NCBI GenBank assembly: GCA_036796975.1
Contig: DAIRBY010000004.1
Coordinates: forward strand, 1 to 64,000
Direction of reading: 5' to 3'
From: UBA8190 sp003453695
GTDB taxonomy: Bacteria > Actinomycetota > Acidimicrobiia > Acidimicrobiales > UBA8190
Length of the DNA stretch: 64,000 nt
Shown piece by piece: positions 51,031-60,212 of the stretch (within the stretch, counting starts at the first letter, position 1; the number at the start of each line of letters is the position of its first letter). The notes beneath the pieces are model-generated. The model was given only the letters and a program-made list of their open reading frames with translations. It was not told the DNA's origin and made no database searches. The position numbers and the translations under genes are program-made.

Positions 51031-51749
51031 CGGTTGCTTCCTTCCGTATTGACGTTGATCAGTGAACCTTCGAGATCGGGAGACACGCCACCAGGCGGGG
51101 CCAGGGTGCTGAGGCCGGCCCCGGGACCGCCGCCGGCGGGCGGCGTCGAGGGCCCTCGCTCGGCGGCGATGAGGCGATCCAGCCAGGAGATGTCGCGCTC
51201 GGTCGATTCGGCGGCGTGCTCCACCACGGACCGGGCGTAGGGATCGAGGGCGCGGCGGCCGGTGACGGTGGCCTGGCGCACCTCGTCGAGTCGCTGCACC
51301 AGCTGGGCCCGGCGCCGCTCCAGCAGCCGGAGCCGGGCCGCCGGTGGGAGGTAGCGGGCGAAGGCCAGGCGCAGCCCGAAGCTGCGGGCGTCATCGGCGC
51401 CGGCGTCGCGCTCGTTGCCGTCCAACAGCGCCGCGAACTGCCGGCGCCCCTCGTCGGTGATGCGATACACCTTGCGACCCCGCCGGCCACGGCTCCCGGC
51501 GCTGCGCCGGGAGCGCAGCGCTGCCCGTTCGCCGCTCAGCGATCCGGTCATGGGCGCGGCCGGGGCCGGATCACCCGGTTCCTCGGCGCTCACCACGGCT
51601 CCGGAGTGCTCGAGACGCGACAGCGCCGGGTACAACGAGCCGAAGGACACCGGGGAGAAGAAGCCGAGCTCCTCACGGAGGCGCTTGCGGATCTCGTATC
51701 CGTGCAACTCCTGCTCGCCGAGCAGGCCGAGAATGGCGAGTTCGAGCAT
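51027..51749 (-). CDS. PadR-family transcriptional regulator
   Basis: A 240-residue regulator. The winged helix MLELAILGLLGEQELHGYEI...GSLYPALSRLEHSGAV is at 1-55, then a 30-residue Ser/Arg-rich insertion, YRITDEGRRQFAALL, and a C-terminal helical dimerisation arm (LRLLERRRAQLVQRLDEVR). The insertion between the wing strands makes it longer than typical PadR proteins. It is translated in a coupled fashion with ino1 and probably controls it and itself through the palindromes at 51789-51825. The last 40 residues are Pro/Gly-rich. Confidence 0.92.
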   Translation of the reverse strand: MLELAILGLLGEQELHGYEIRKRLREELGFFSPVSFGSLYPALSRLEHSGAVVSAEEPGDPAPAAPMTGSLSGERAALRSRRSAGSRGRRGRKVYRITDEGRRQFAALLDGNERDAGADDARSFGLRLAFARYLPPAARLRLLERRRAQLVQRLDEVRQATVTGRRALDPYARSVVEHAAESTERDISWLDRLIAAERGPSTPPAGGGPGAGLSTLAPPGGVSPDLEGSLINVNTEGSNR

Positions 51750-51788
51750 CAGCGGGTCACCTGGGGATTTTGGGTGCGAAGATGGGTT

Positions 51789-51825
51789 CGATGCATCGTG
51801 AAGATGTATCGTATCGATATATCGA
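51789..51825. promoter_or_regulatory. Candidate PadR operator, padR-ino1 promoter
   Basis: Two perfect palindromes: CGATGCATCG (51789-51798) and TCGATATATCGA (51814-51825), with GATGTATCGTA between them. They lie 40-76 bases upstream of the padR ATG in an AT-rich patch. The arrangement fits a PadR dimer site at a promoter; an alternative is that they belong to the divergent DUF5318 side. Confidence 0.55.
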
Positions 51826-52003
51826 CCGGGACACAACCATCCCGGCCATCACGGCCCAACCACCTCCGGTGGGGGGTCATCGGAGGGCCGCCACTGCTGT
51901 CGCCGGCCCGCTCGCCAGCGAGCGTCAAACGGCCCCGGCACCTTCCGAAAAGGAGCTCTGAGCCTCGTTCGCAGAAGGCCGGCCGGGGATACCCTGTCAT
52001 CCG

Positions 52004-52435
52004 ATGACCTTCGGGCCGAGCGCCATCCGCGGCTTTCCGGTGTCGGTCGCCGGAGGCCGGGTCGAGTACCGCCTGGCTCGCAACGCGGTGGTCAAGGAAT
52101 TCCGCAAAGGCCGCCTGGGCCGCTTGGACGTCTGTGACGCCCACCCGGAGCTGGTGCGGGCGGCTCGCAACATCGGGACGCCCCTCGCCGAGGAGTGCCC
52201 CATCTGCACCGAGGCCGACCTGGTCCACGTGACGTACGTGTTCGGTCCCGGTCTCCCTTCGCACGGCCGCTGCCCGGCCACGCCCACCGAGCTGGCCAAG
52301 CTGTGCCGGCGCGCCAGCGAGGTGGCGTGTTACGTCGTCGAGGTGTGCCCGGAGTGCCGGTGGAACCACCTGATGCGGATGTATCCCGCCGGTGGCCGCC
52401 ACCGGGTGCGGGCGTCGGCTCGGCGCAGCATCTGA
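52004..52435 (+). CDS. DUF5318 family protein
   Basis: A 143-residue protein of the actinobacterial DUF5318 family (Rv0049-like). It has two likely zinc knuckles, CPICTEADLVHVTYVFG and CPECRWNHL, and an N-terminal segment YRLARNAVVKEFRKGRLGRL. The function is unknown; in mycobacteria it lies near ponA1 and ino1, as here with padR-ino1. The ATG follows TACCCT by eight bases with no ribosome site, so the transcript is probably leaderless. Confidence 0.85.
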   Translation: MTFGPSAIRGFPVSVAGGRVEYRLARNAVVKEFRKGRLGRLDVCDAHPELVRAARNIGTPLAEECPICTEADLVHVTYVFGPGLPSHGRCPATPTELAKLCRRASEVACYVVEVCPECRWNHLMRMYPAGGRHRVRASARRSI

Positions 52436-52632
52436 GGACCTGCACAGGCGCCTGACAGGCGGCGCTCAGCCGAGGGTGGGTATCACTGACGTCCCGGGAC
52501 CCGAGCCGGGGCGGGCAGAAACCGGGGAAGGGTCGCCGCCGCCTGCCTACCGTTGGGGGCGGCGGATGGGGCAGCATTGACAGTCGGCCCGACAGGATCC
52601 TGGCCCGTACTCCGGGCGACCAAGGGAGCGAG

Positions 52633-53745
52633 ATGAGCGTCGTGCAGCCAGGCGGGGACAAGGGACCGGGCCAGAAGCCGGGCCCGGGTCAGAAGCCACC
52701 GGGACAGAGCGCTGGGTCCGGCCCGCGCCCGCCCCAGAAGCCGGGCCAGCGGCCACCGTCGGCCGTCCGTCGTCCGCCCTCGGCCAAGCCGGGCTCGGGC
52801 GGGCGTGCACCCTCCCGTGCCCCGGGGCGTCCTCCGGCCGGCAAGGGCGCCGGCAAGGGACAGACGGCGCGCCGGCCGGCGACACCGGTGGCGGCGGGGG
52901 CGCCTCGCCGCTTCTCGGCGGCGACCATGGCCTACGCCGTCATCGTGGTGGTGGTGCTCGCCATCGTGGCCTTGGTGGTGGTGAAGGTGACGGGCGGATC
53001 GAGCAACCCGGGCAGCCACGGGCCTGCGGTCACGTCGGCGCCGGCCTCGCTCGTGACCCAGGTGACGTCCGTGCCGCTGTCCGAAGCGGCCCAGGTGGGG
53101 ACCCCGTCGTCGGCGGTCGTGGCACCCAAGGTGGCCACAGGCCAAGCGCCGCTCACGACGGACGGCAAGCCCGAGGCCCTGTTCATCGGGGCCGAGTTCT
53201 GCCCCCTGTGCGGGGCCGAACGGTGGGCCATCGTCATGGCCTTCTCGCGTTTTGGGACGTGGTCGAACCTGGACGTCACCACCAGCTCGCCGTACGACAC
53301 CCCGCCGGCCGTCGCCACCTTCTCGTTCCGCAACGCCACCTTCTCGAGCCCGTACCTGGCCTTGACCACGGTGGAACACGAGACCAACGACACCACCGCC
53401 CTCGGGACCCGCAAGCTGTTCCAACCGGTCACGAGCAAAGAGCAGAACCTCTGGTCCAAGTACTCGGCGCAGTTCGGCGTCAACACCGGCTACCCGTTCC
53501 TCGACATGGGGAACAAGGTGTTCGTGACGGGCCCCAGCTACTCGCCCTACGCCTTGGTGGGGCTCGACCAATCGGCCATCGCCTCCAAGCTGACCAACCC
53601 CAACGACCCGGTGACCCAGGGCATCGTCGGGACGGCCAACTACATCACTGCCGGATTGTGCGCCATCACCGGGGGGCAGCCCGCATCGGTGTGCTCGGCA
53701 CCGGCCACCACGGCCGCCAGCAAGGCATTGGGCATGGGCGCCTGA
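52633..53745 (+). CDS. DUF929-type thioredoxin-like membrane protein
   Basis: A 370-residue protein with a 90-residue Pro/Gly/Lys-rich cytosolic N-terminus, one transmembrane helix (YAVIVVVVLAIVALVVVKV) and an exported DUF929 domain. FIGAEFCPLCGAERWAIVMA near residues 188-207 has a CPLC motif like thiol oxidoreductases, which suggests a role in extracytoplasmic disulfide chemistry (inference). Additional cysteines near the C-terminus (AGLCAIT and ASVCSAP) may form a structural disulfide. The ATG is preceded by AAGGGAGCG. It is followed after four bases by a membrane-anchored His-rich protein, evidently its partner. Confidence 0.85.
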   Translation: MSVVQPGGDKGPGQKPGPGQKPPGQSAGSGPRPPQKPGQRPPSAVRRPPSAKPGSGGRAPSRAPGRPPAGKGAGKGQTARRPATPVAAGAPRRFSAATMAYAVIVVVVLAIVALVVVKVTGGSSNPGSHGPAVTSAPASLVTQVTSVPLSEAAQVGTPSSAVVAPKVATGQAPLTTDGKPEALFIGAEFCPLCGAERWAIVMAFSRFGTWSNLDVTTSSPYDTPPAVATFSFRNATFSSPYLALTTVEHETNDTTALGTRKLFQPVTSKEQNLWSKYSAQFGVNTGYPFLDMGNKVFVTGPSYSPYALVGLDQSAIASKLTNPNDPVTQGIVGTANYITAGLCAITGGQPASVCSAPATTAASKALGMGA

Positions 53746-53749
53746 CCGG

Positions 53750-54484
53750 GTGAGCGCCCAGGCCGAGGAAGCGGGCACCGGCGGGCCGTCGGGAGAAGAA
53801 CCCGGTCGAGCGCTGCACCGGCGGGGCCCCGTCGTGGCCGCCGCCGTCGTGGTCCTGGCCGGGCTCGGCGTGGGGCTGTGGCTGACGGTCGGTTCGTCCT
53901 CCCCCCCTGTGCAAGGCCCGGAGGGCCCGCCGCTCCAGCCCGGGCCGGCGCTGGCGTCGGCCGACACCACGGCACCTGGCACCCCGGTGGACGGCATCAC
54001 CTGTCGGAGCGCAGCCGACCAGGTCGTGAAGTACCACATCCACACCCTCGTGCAGATCTTCGTGAACGGCAGCCAGGTGCACATCCCTGCCGGGGCCGGG
54101 ATGCCCGCCCCGCGGTTGGTCGAGCACCTGCCCGGGGGCGTGTGGATGGACAACGGCCTGGACAACTGCTTGTACTGGCTGCACGTCCACACAGACGACG
54201 GGATCGTCCACGTCGAGGCGCCCGCCAAGGCGCCGTTCACCCTGGGCCAGTTCTTCGACGTCTGGCAGCAGCCACTGAGCCGTGATCAGGTCGGCCCGGC
54301 ACGGGGACGGGTCGTCGCCTTCGAGAACGGCACGCAGTTCAACGGCGATCCGCGGACCCTGCCCCTGTTGGACCACGGGGTCATCCAACTCGACGTCGGG
54401 ACACCGGTCGTCTCCTTCCGGCCCGTGCAGTTCAGCGTGAACGAACTGTGTGGATCGGCTTCCCAGGGCTGCGCCGCCGGCTGA
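53750..54484 (+). CDS. Membrane-anchored His-rich extracytoplasmic protein, unknown family
   Basis: A 244-residue protein with one N-terminal transmembrane helix (VVAAAVVVLAGLGVGLWLTV) and an exported domain. Its histidines cluster as KYHIHTLVQIFVNG and YWLHVHTDDGIVHVEAP, a pattern that could bind metal in a beta-rich (cupredoxin-like or cystatin-like) domain; this is inference. Four cysteines are spread through the domain (TCRSA, DNCLYW, NELCGS and QGCAAG). It is immediately downstream of the DUF929 gene. I recognise no characterised homologue. Confidence 0.75.
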   Translation: MSAQAEEAGTGGPSGEEPGRALHRRGPVVAAAVVVLAGLGVGLWLTVGSSSPPVQGPEGPPLQPGPALASADTTAPGTPVDGITCRSAADQVVKYHIHTLVQIFVNGSQVHIPAGAGMPAPRLVEHLPGGVWMDNGLDNCLYWLHVHTDDGIVHVEAPAKAPFTLGQFFDVWQQPLSRDQVGPARGRVVAFENGTQFNGDPRTLPLLDHGVIQLDVGTPVVSFRPVQFSVNELCGSASQGCAAG

Positions 54485-54558
54485 GCACGGCGCCGGGGCG
54501 CGCCGGACGAGCGCCCGGCCCGAGCGCACCTTCTGGGCACGGCAGCGGCAGGTGTGGA

Positions 54559-55326
54559 ATGGTCGGAGGCGTGGCCGGTGCCCCCGCACCTCCCGCCTCG
54601 TCGCACGGTGATCGGAACCGGCTCGCCCGCGACCTCTTCGACGGCCTGCCTCGTCACTACGACCGGCTGGCCGAGGTCCTGTCCTTCGGGCAGAACGGGC
54701 GCTGGCGCCGGGCCATGGTCGACGCCGTGGCCCGGGGCAGACCGGGCACCGTGCTCGACGTCGCCACGGGCACCGCCGGCGTGGCGCTGGCACTGCGGGC
54801 CCGCACCGGCGCCGGGGTGGTCGGGGTGGACCTCACCGAGCCGATGCTCCGGCGAGGGCAGGCCAACGTCCGCAGCGCCGGCGCCAGCGGCATCGCCTTC
54901 GCCCTCGGGCGCGGCGAGCAGTTGCCCTTCCCCGACGACGCCTTCGACGCCGTGAGCTTCACCTATCTCCTGCGCTACGTGGACGACCCGGCGGCCACGC
55001 TCGGGGAGCTGGCCCGGGTGGTCCGTCCGGGGGGGATCCTCGCCAACCTCGAGTTCTCGGTGCCGCCCCGACGGTTCTGGCGGGGATGGTGGTGGCTCTA
55101 CACCCGGGCGGTGCTGCCCCTGGCGGGCCTGGTCACCGGTGGCGGCGAGTGGTTCCGGGTGGGACGCTTCCTCGGGCCCTCGATCAGCCGCCACTACCGC
55201 CGCTATCCACTCGAGTGGACCGTCTCGGCGTGGGAGCGCGCCGGCATGGAAGACGTGACGGTGCGGACCATGAGCCTGGGCGGGGGCCTGGTCATGTGGG
55301 GACGGCGGCGGGGGGCGCCGGCGTGA
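54559..55326 (+). CDS. UbiE/MenG-like SAM-dependent methyltransferase
   Basis: A 255-residue methyltransferase. The family start LFDGLPRHYDRLAEVLSFGQ...RWRRAMVDAV and SAM motif VLDVATGTAGVAL are followed by VGVDLTEPMLRRGQ, and FDAVSFTYLLRYVDDP. This is the pattern of demethylmenaquinone methyltransferase, the last step of menaquinone synthesis, although the C-terminal third is less conserved and another quinone-like substrate is possible. The ATG at 54559 is used; a GTG at 54571 is the alternative. It overlaps the next gene by four bases. Confidence 0.85.
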   Translation: MVGGVAGAPAPPASSHGDRNRLARDLFDGLPRHYDRLAEVLSFGQNGRWRRAMVDAVARGRPGTVLDVATGTAGVALALRARTGAGVVGVDLTEPMLRRGQANVRSAGASGIAFALGRGEQLPFPDDAFDAVSFTYLLRYVDDPAATLGELARVVRPGGILANLEFSVPPRRFWRGWWWLYTRAVLPLAGLVTGGGEWFRVGRFLGPSISRHYRRYPLEWTVSAWERAGMEDVTVRTMSLGGGLVMWGRRRGAPA

Positions 55327-56114
55327 AGGGGGCCGAGCCGGCGGGGGACGTGCCCGAGGCGCTGGGCGCCGACGAGGGCGAGAGCGCCGAGCGGTCCCGC
55401 CCCGCCTTCTACGCCGCCCGTTCCGGCGGGTGGCGGGATTGGTGGACGCTGCTGCACCCGCCGCACACGGCGTGGCACCTCTCCTATGTGGTCATCGGCG
55501 CCGCCCTGGCGCCCCGTCCCGACGCCGTGCGTCTCGTGGGCACCCTTCTCGCCTTCTTCCTGGCGGTGGGGGTGGCCGCCCACGCCCTGGACGAGCTGCA
55601 CGGGCGCCCCCTGCGGACGTCCATCCCCGCTCCCGTGCTGGTGGCGGCGACCGTGGTGTCGCTGGCCGGGGCCGTGGCCCTCGGTGGCGTCGGGGTGGCG
55701 CGGGTGGGGGCGTCGATCGTGCCCTTCATCGTGCTCGGTCCGCTGCTCGTCGTGGCCTACAACGCCGAGCTCCTGGGGGGCGTGGTCCACACCGACGTCG
55801 GCTTCGCCCTGTCCTGGGGCGCCTTTCCCGTTCTCACCGCCTACGTGGCGCAGGCGCAGGCCGTGTCGGCCGCCGCCGTGCTGGCGGCGGTGTTCGCCTT
55901 CGCCCTGTCGCTGGCTCAACGCGCCCTGAGCACGCCCGCCCGCCGGCTGCGGCGCACGGTGACGTCGGTGCACGGCACGCTCGTCATGGCCGACGGGACC
56001 GAGACCGGTCTCGACCGCCACCTGCTCATGGCACCCCTGGAGCGGGCACTGCGCACCATGTCGTGGGCGGTGGTGGCCCTGGCGGCGGGGATGGCCGTCG
56101 CCCGCCTGGGTTAA
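55323..56114 (+). CDS. Polytopic membrane protein coupled to MenG-like gene
   Basis: A 263-residue protein with about seven transmembrane helices. The first helix region contains LHPPHTAWHLSYVVIGAALA, and the next has AHALDELHGRPLRTSIP, faintly resembling the first Asp-rich motif of UbiA-type prenyltransferases; the second Asp-rich motif is not obvious. Translational coupling to a menaquinone-type methyltransferase makes a role in quinone or isoprenoid metabolism attractive, but it is inference. The start is the GTG at 55323 (GTGA overlap). Convergent with the SRPBCC gene. Confidence 0.75.
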   Translation: MKGAEPAGDVPEALGADEGESAERSRPAFYAARSGGWRDWWTLLHPPHTAWHLSYVVIGAALAPRPDAVRLVGTLLAFFLAVGVAAHALDELHGRPLRTSIPAPVLVAATVVSLAGAVALGGVGVARVGASIVPFIVLGPLLVVAYNAELLGGVVHTDVGFALSWGAFPVLTAYVAQAQAVSAAAVLAAVFAFALSLAQRALSTPARRLRRTVTSVHGTLVMADGTETGLDRHLLMAPLERALRTMSWAVVALAAGMAVARLG

Positions 56115-56599
56115 CCGGCCGCTCCTCCCCGCTCGCCCAGCGAGCGCAGGTGGCGCCTGAACCCGTGCACGGTCATGTCCACCACCCGGTCGTGGCCCCA
56201 GCGCAGCACCGGCGCCGCCACCCGCGCGGCGATGCGCATGGCCCGCTGCATCATCTCGATCCGCCACGCCACCTCGGCGCTCGTCCCCGCTTCGTGCGGA
56301 TGCAGCTCGAGCGACGCCGTGCCCCGCAGGTCGCCTTCCACGGTGGCGTCGATGCGCGCCGGCCGTCGGCAGCGGTCGAGACGGACGGTGACGCGCATGC
56401 GGTAGGGCACGGGCGGCGACACGAGGCCGGACAGGACGGCTCCGTCGACCAGACCCTGACCGTCGACCCGCAACTCGCCGAGCCACCCCCACCACGACTC
56501 GAACCGCTGCGGCTCCGACAGGGCCTGCCACAGTTCCTCGGGGCTCACCTCGAAGAGGAAGCTCCGGCGGTACTCGATGACCGTCGGCGGGGTGCCCAT
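56111..56599 (-). CDS. SRPBCC-family (START-like) protein
   Basis: A 162-residue protein with the Bet v1/START-type fold pattern: YRRSFLFEVSPEELWQALSEPQRFESWWGWL at the N-terminus in pieces, DLRGTASLELHPH, and the long C-terminal helix MTVHGFRRHLRSL. Such proteins bind hydrophobic ligands; actinobacterial members are often annotated as polyketide cyclases. No specific ligand can be named. It starts at ATG 56599 and overlaps the stop of the convergent membrane protein gene. Confidence 0.85.
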   Translation of the reverse strand: MGTPPTVIEYRRSFLFEVSPEELWQALSEPQRFESWWGWLGELRVDGQGLVDGAVLSGLVSPPVPYRMRVTVRLDRCRRPARIDATVEGDLRGTASLELHPHEAGTSAEVAWRIEMMQRAMRIAARVAAPVLRWGHDRVVDMTVHGFRRHLRSLGERGGAAG

Positions 56600-56670
56600 C
56601 CGGACAGGAGGCTAACGAGAAGGCGGCACGGGCCCGTCGGGGCGCCGCCCCGGCCCCGGCTCGTCAGCCC

Positions 56671-58476
56671 TCAGCCGTGGATCCGGTTGCGCTTGAAGCC
56701 GGCCGGCTCGGGATCCTGTTGCAGGTAGTCGAGGTTGTTGGAGGTGGGAGGCGGGTACGCCTGGCCGTAGTCCACGGTGCCGCCCCACGAGTCGAGAAGC
56801 GCTTGTTCGGCGGTGTCGGGGAAGAGCAGCGACGTGGCAGGGAGCTCGGGCACCGAGGTGTCGGCACTGCCCAGGTTGGGCAGGGCGGCCGTCATGTCAC
56901 CCACGGTGTCGTAGCGCCACGGCGACACGTGCAGGCCGCCGGCGCCCATGATCGTGTCCGCCTGCAGGAAGATCCGCTCGATGAGCTTGTTGGTGGAGAG
57001 GTGGTCGAAGGTGTCCGAGCACACCCAGCCTCCAGCGCTGAAAGGGGAGATCACGAGCGCCGGTGTCCGAAATCCCAGGCCCACCGGCCCCAGCACCCCG
57101 TACCAGTCGGAAGGCGGGCCGCCCGCGGCGTTGGTGGTTCCGGCGGCGGGGACGTACTCGCCGTCGTAGTCCGAGCCCGGCAGTGACGACCACCCGCCCG
57201 GCGGCACCACGCCGTTGGTGGCGGTCACGAGGGGTCCCGGCGTCGTGGGCGCCACGTGGTCGAAGAAGCCGCCGTTCTCGTCGTAGACCACGAGGAACAC
57301 GGTCTGGGCCCACACGTCGGGGTTGGAGACGAGTGTCTCGAGGATCTGTGACACCAGCCACTCGCCGTACTCAGGCGGGGTGGCCGGGTGCTCGCAACAG
57401 GGCGCGGGCGGCATGATCCACGACACCTTGGGAAGGGTGCCCGCCGCCACGTCGGCTGCGAACTCGGCGGGGTACACCGGGGCCAGCGCCAACGCCGCGT
57501 TCTCGACGTCGGTGGTGCTCGACGGCTTGAAGATGTTCTTGAAGTAGTTGAGGACGTTGAACAGCGCCTGCGAGGTGGGGTCCTGGTACACCTTCCAACT
57601 GACCCCGTTGGCGGTGAGGAGCTCGGGCATGGTTGGCCAGTCGAGGGTCCCGAACATCTCGTAGCGGGTCTGCACGTAGGTGGTGAGCACGGCGCCACCG
57701 ACGTCGGCCGAGTGGGCGCCCAGGCTCCCCGACATCCACATCAAGCGGTTGGGGTCGGTGGGGCCGAGGACCGAGCAGTGGTATCCGTCGCAGATGGTGA
57801 AGGCGTCGGCCAGCGCCCGGTAGAAGGCGAGACAGTCGCTCTGGCGGTAGTAGCCCATGGCCGTGATCCCCGTCGGCACCTTGGAGGTGGACGGGACGGG
57901 CAGCCCGTCGGTCGAGTTGAGCTGCCACTTGGCGATGGGGTCGTTGGCCAGGTGCTCGACCATGAAGTGGTCCATGGCCCCGTTGTTCCAGGCGCCGTGC
58001 TGCGGGCCCCAGTCGTGGGTGATGTCGTTGGTGGTCTGTCCGGAGACGGTGGGCGGGTCGCTCACCATATGGAAGGGGTTCAAGAAGGTGTCGGTGTCGC
58101 TCCCGCCGCCGCCCAGCTGCGCCACCGTGTAGTCCACCTTCTGGCCGCCCAGCGTGGTGCCCTGCATGGTCTGGGAGAACACAGCGCCTCTCGTGAACCC
58201 CCGCACCCCGGGCATGGTGCCGAAGTAGTGGTCGAAGGAGCGGTTCTCCTGCATGAGGATCACCACGTGTTTGACGTCGGACAGCGAGCCCGTGTGCGTG
58301 TCGGACAGGGCGGCGTCGATGAGCCGCCCGTGGGCGCTGCTCAAGCCGGCGGCGCGTGCCCCGAGGGCACCGGCCACGCCGGCGGCGGCCCCGGCTCGGA
58401 GGAAGTCGCGCCTGGTGATGACGCGCTTTCGCGACTGGCCCGAGGGCCCGGCACCGGCCTCGGGCGAGGATCCCAT
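56671..58476 (-). CDS. Tat-exported phospholipase C/acid-phosphatase-like phosphoesterase
   Basis: A 601-residue enzyme with a twin-arginine signal (KRVITRRDFLRAGAAAG) at the N-terminus. The catalytic domain begins VKHVVILMQENRSFDHYFGT, the metal-binding and nucleophile region of bacterial phospholipases C (PlcA-C) and AcpA-type phosphatases; VVYDENGGFFDHVAP holds the second metal site. It hydrolyses phosphate esters outside the cell. The usual C-terminal DUF756 domains of mycobacterial PlcA-C are absent. The ATG at 58476 is used; a GTG at 58485 has a closer GGAGGGA site. Confidence 0.92.
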   Translation of the reverse strand: MGSSPEAGAGPSGQSRKRVITRRDFLRAGAAAGVAGALGARAAGLSSAHGRLIDAALSDTHTGSLSDVKHVVILMQENRSFDHYFGTMPGVRGFTRGAVFSQTMQGTTLGGQKVDYTVAQLGGGGSDTDTFLNPFHMVSDPPTVSGQTTNDITHDWGPQHGAWNNGAMDHFMVEHLANDPIAKWQLNSTDGLPVPSTSKVPTGITAMGYYRQSDCLAFYRALADAFTICDGYHCSVLGPTDPNRLMWMSGSLGAHSADVGGAVLTTYVQTRYEMFGTLDWPTMPELLTANGVSWKVYQDPTSQALFNVLNYFKNIFKPSSTTDVENAALALAPVYPAEFAADVAAGTLPKVSWIMPPAPCCEHPATPPEYGEWLVSQILETLVSNPDVWAQTVFLVVYDENGGFFDHVAPTTPGPLVTATNGVVPPGGWSSLPGSDYDGEYVPAAGTTNAAGGPPSDWYGVLGPVGLGFRTPALVISPFSAGGWVCSDTFDHLSTNKLIERIFLQADTIMGAGGLHVSPWRYDTVGDMTAALPNLGSADTSVPELPATSLLFPDTAEQALLDSWGGTVDYGQAYPPPTSNNLDYLQQDPEPAGFKRNRIHG

Positions 58477-58620
58477 GCTCGTCACGTCTCCCTCCGGGCG
58501 CGGCCCTGGCGGCCGCCTGCTGCGGACGTTTGAACAACACCCGGCCGGCACCGACCTTGCGGGCCCCGAGGCCGCCGGGCGGGCTCGGCCTGGTGTGGGT
58601 CCGCCTGCTCCTCGCGGGTC

Positions 58621-58839
58621 CTAGGGGGCGCCCGGGCCCGGCTGGCTCGAGTCGTCGGCAGGCCGGTTGGGATAGAGGGTCCGACACGGCACGCACCACC
58701 GCTCGAGATCGGGGAGGACCCGTTCGCCGATGACCCGGCCTTCGCCGTCGGTCTCGAGGTAGATGCGGTACACGGGCCGGAGCTGCTCGTCCGGCTCCGG
58801 GGAGCCGCAGCTCTCGCAGCAGGCGGCGGTCCGGGTCAC
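58621..58839 (-). CDS. Small zinc-ribbon-like protein, unknown function
   Basis: A 72-residue protein. Two cysteine pairs, CCESCGSP near the N-terminus and WCVPCRTLYP near the C-terminus, could bind one zinc. Between them VYRIYLETDGEGRVIGERVLPDLE looks like three beta strands. The GTG at 58839 has GAGG eight bases upstream; an in-frame ATG at 58911 would add 24 residues without obvious conservation. It is divergent from panB. No function is assigned. Confidence 0.6.
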   Translation of the reverse strand: MTRTAACCESCGSPEPDEQLRPVYRIYLETDGEGRVIGERVLPDLERWCVPCRTLYPNRPADDSSQPGPGAP

Positions 58840-58940
58840 GTGCCGGCCCTCGGGATAGCCATCGGGACGACGGTACACTTGACACCGAATCCCGACGCCG
58901 CCGGCAGCCATCGTGCGCTGGACGGCAAAGGAGGCCAGAC

Positions 58941-59756
<816 letters not shown>

Positions 59757-59768
59757 AGTTACCCGGTC

Positions 59769-59838
59769 GTGCCGGCTGCCGGCACGTTGACCCTGCCCCG
59801 CAGAGACGGGGCCCCGGACGCCTCGGCGCCGGGTCCGG
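59769..59838 (+). promoter_or_regulatory. Structured leader between panB and rpsF
   Basis: Three hairpins precede rpsF: GTGCCGG/CCGGCAC with a three-base loop (59769-59785), GCCCCG/CGGGGC (59795-59812), and CCGGAC/GTCCGG (59814-59838). The first may end panB transcription. The set may also form an S6:S18-responsive autoregulatory leader, as known for other bacteria; the match to that RNA motif was not verified. Confidence 0.4.
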
Positions 59839-59855
59839 AGGGAGGTGAGCCGCTC

Positions 59856-60191
59856 GTGCGGCCGTACGAAGTCATGGTCGTCTTCGATCCCGAGGCCGAA
59901 GAGTCGGCGGTCACGGCGGTGCTCGACCGGTCCGTGGACGTGGTGCGGACCAACGGCGGCAACCCCGGTGCCGTGAACCGGTGGGGCAAGCGCACCCTCG
60001 CCTACGAGATCCGCAAGAAGCGCGAGGGTTACTACGTCGTGTTCGAATACACGGCGGAACCGAAGGCGTCCGCCGAGCTCGACCGGCTTCTCACGCTGGC
60101 CGACGAGGTCATCCGCCACAAGATCATCAGGCTGCCCGACAAGGTGGCCGGCAGGCGCAGCCAGGTCGCTGCCGCCGCCGAGGCCAGCTGA
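59856..60191 (+). CDS. rpsF: 30S ribosomal protein S6
   Basis: A 111-residue S6. The N-terminal RPYEVMVVFDPEAEES, the core RWGKRTLAYEIRKKREGYYVVFEY and the RLLTLADEVIRHKIIRLPD segment are complete. It pairs with S18 on the 30S platform. The GTG at 59856 is fixed by GGGAGGTGAG six bases upstream; a longer in-frame start at 59769 would translate the leader hairpins. First gene of rpsF-ssb-rpsR-rplI. Confidence 0.97.
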   Translation: MRPYEVMVVFDPEAEESAVTAVLDRSVDVVRTNGGNPGAVNRWGKRTLAYEIRKKREGYYVVFEYTAEPKASAELDRLLTLADEVIRHKIIRLPDKVAGRRSQVAAAAEAS

Positions 60192-60212
60192 GCGGCAAGG
60201 GAGGAGCACACC

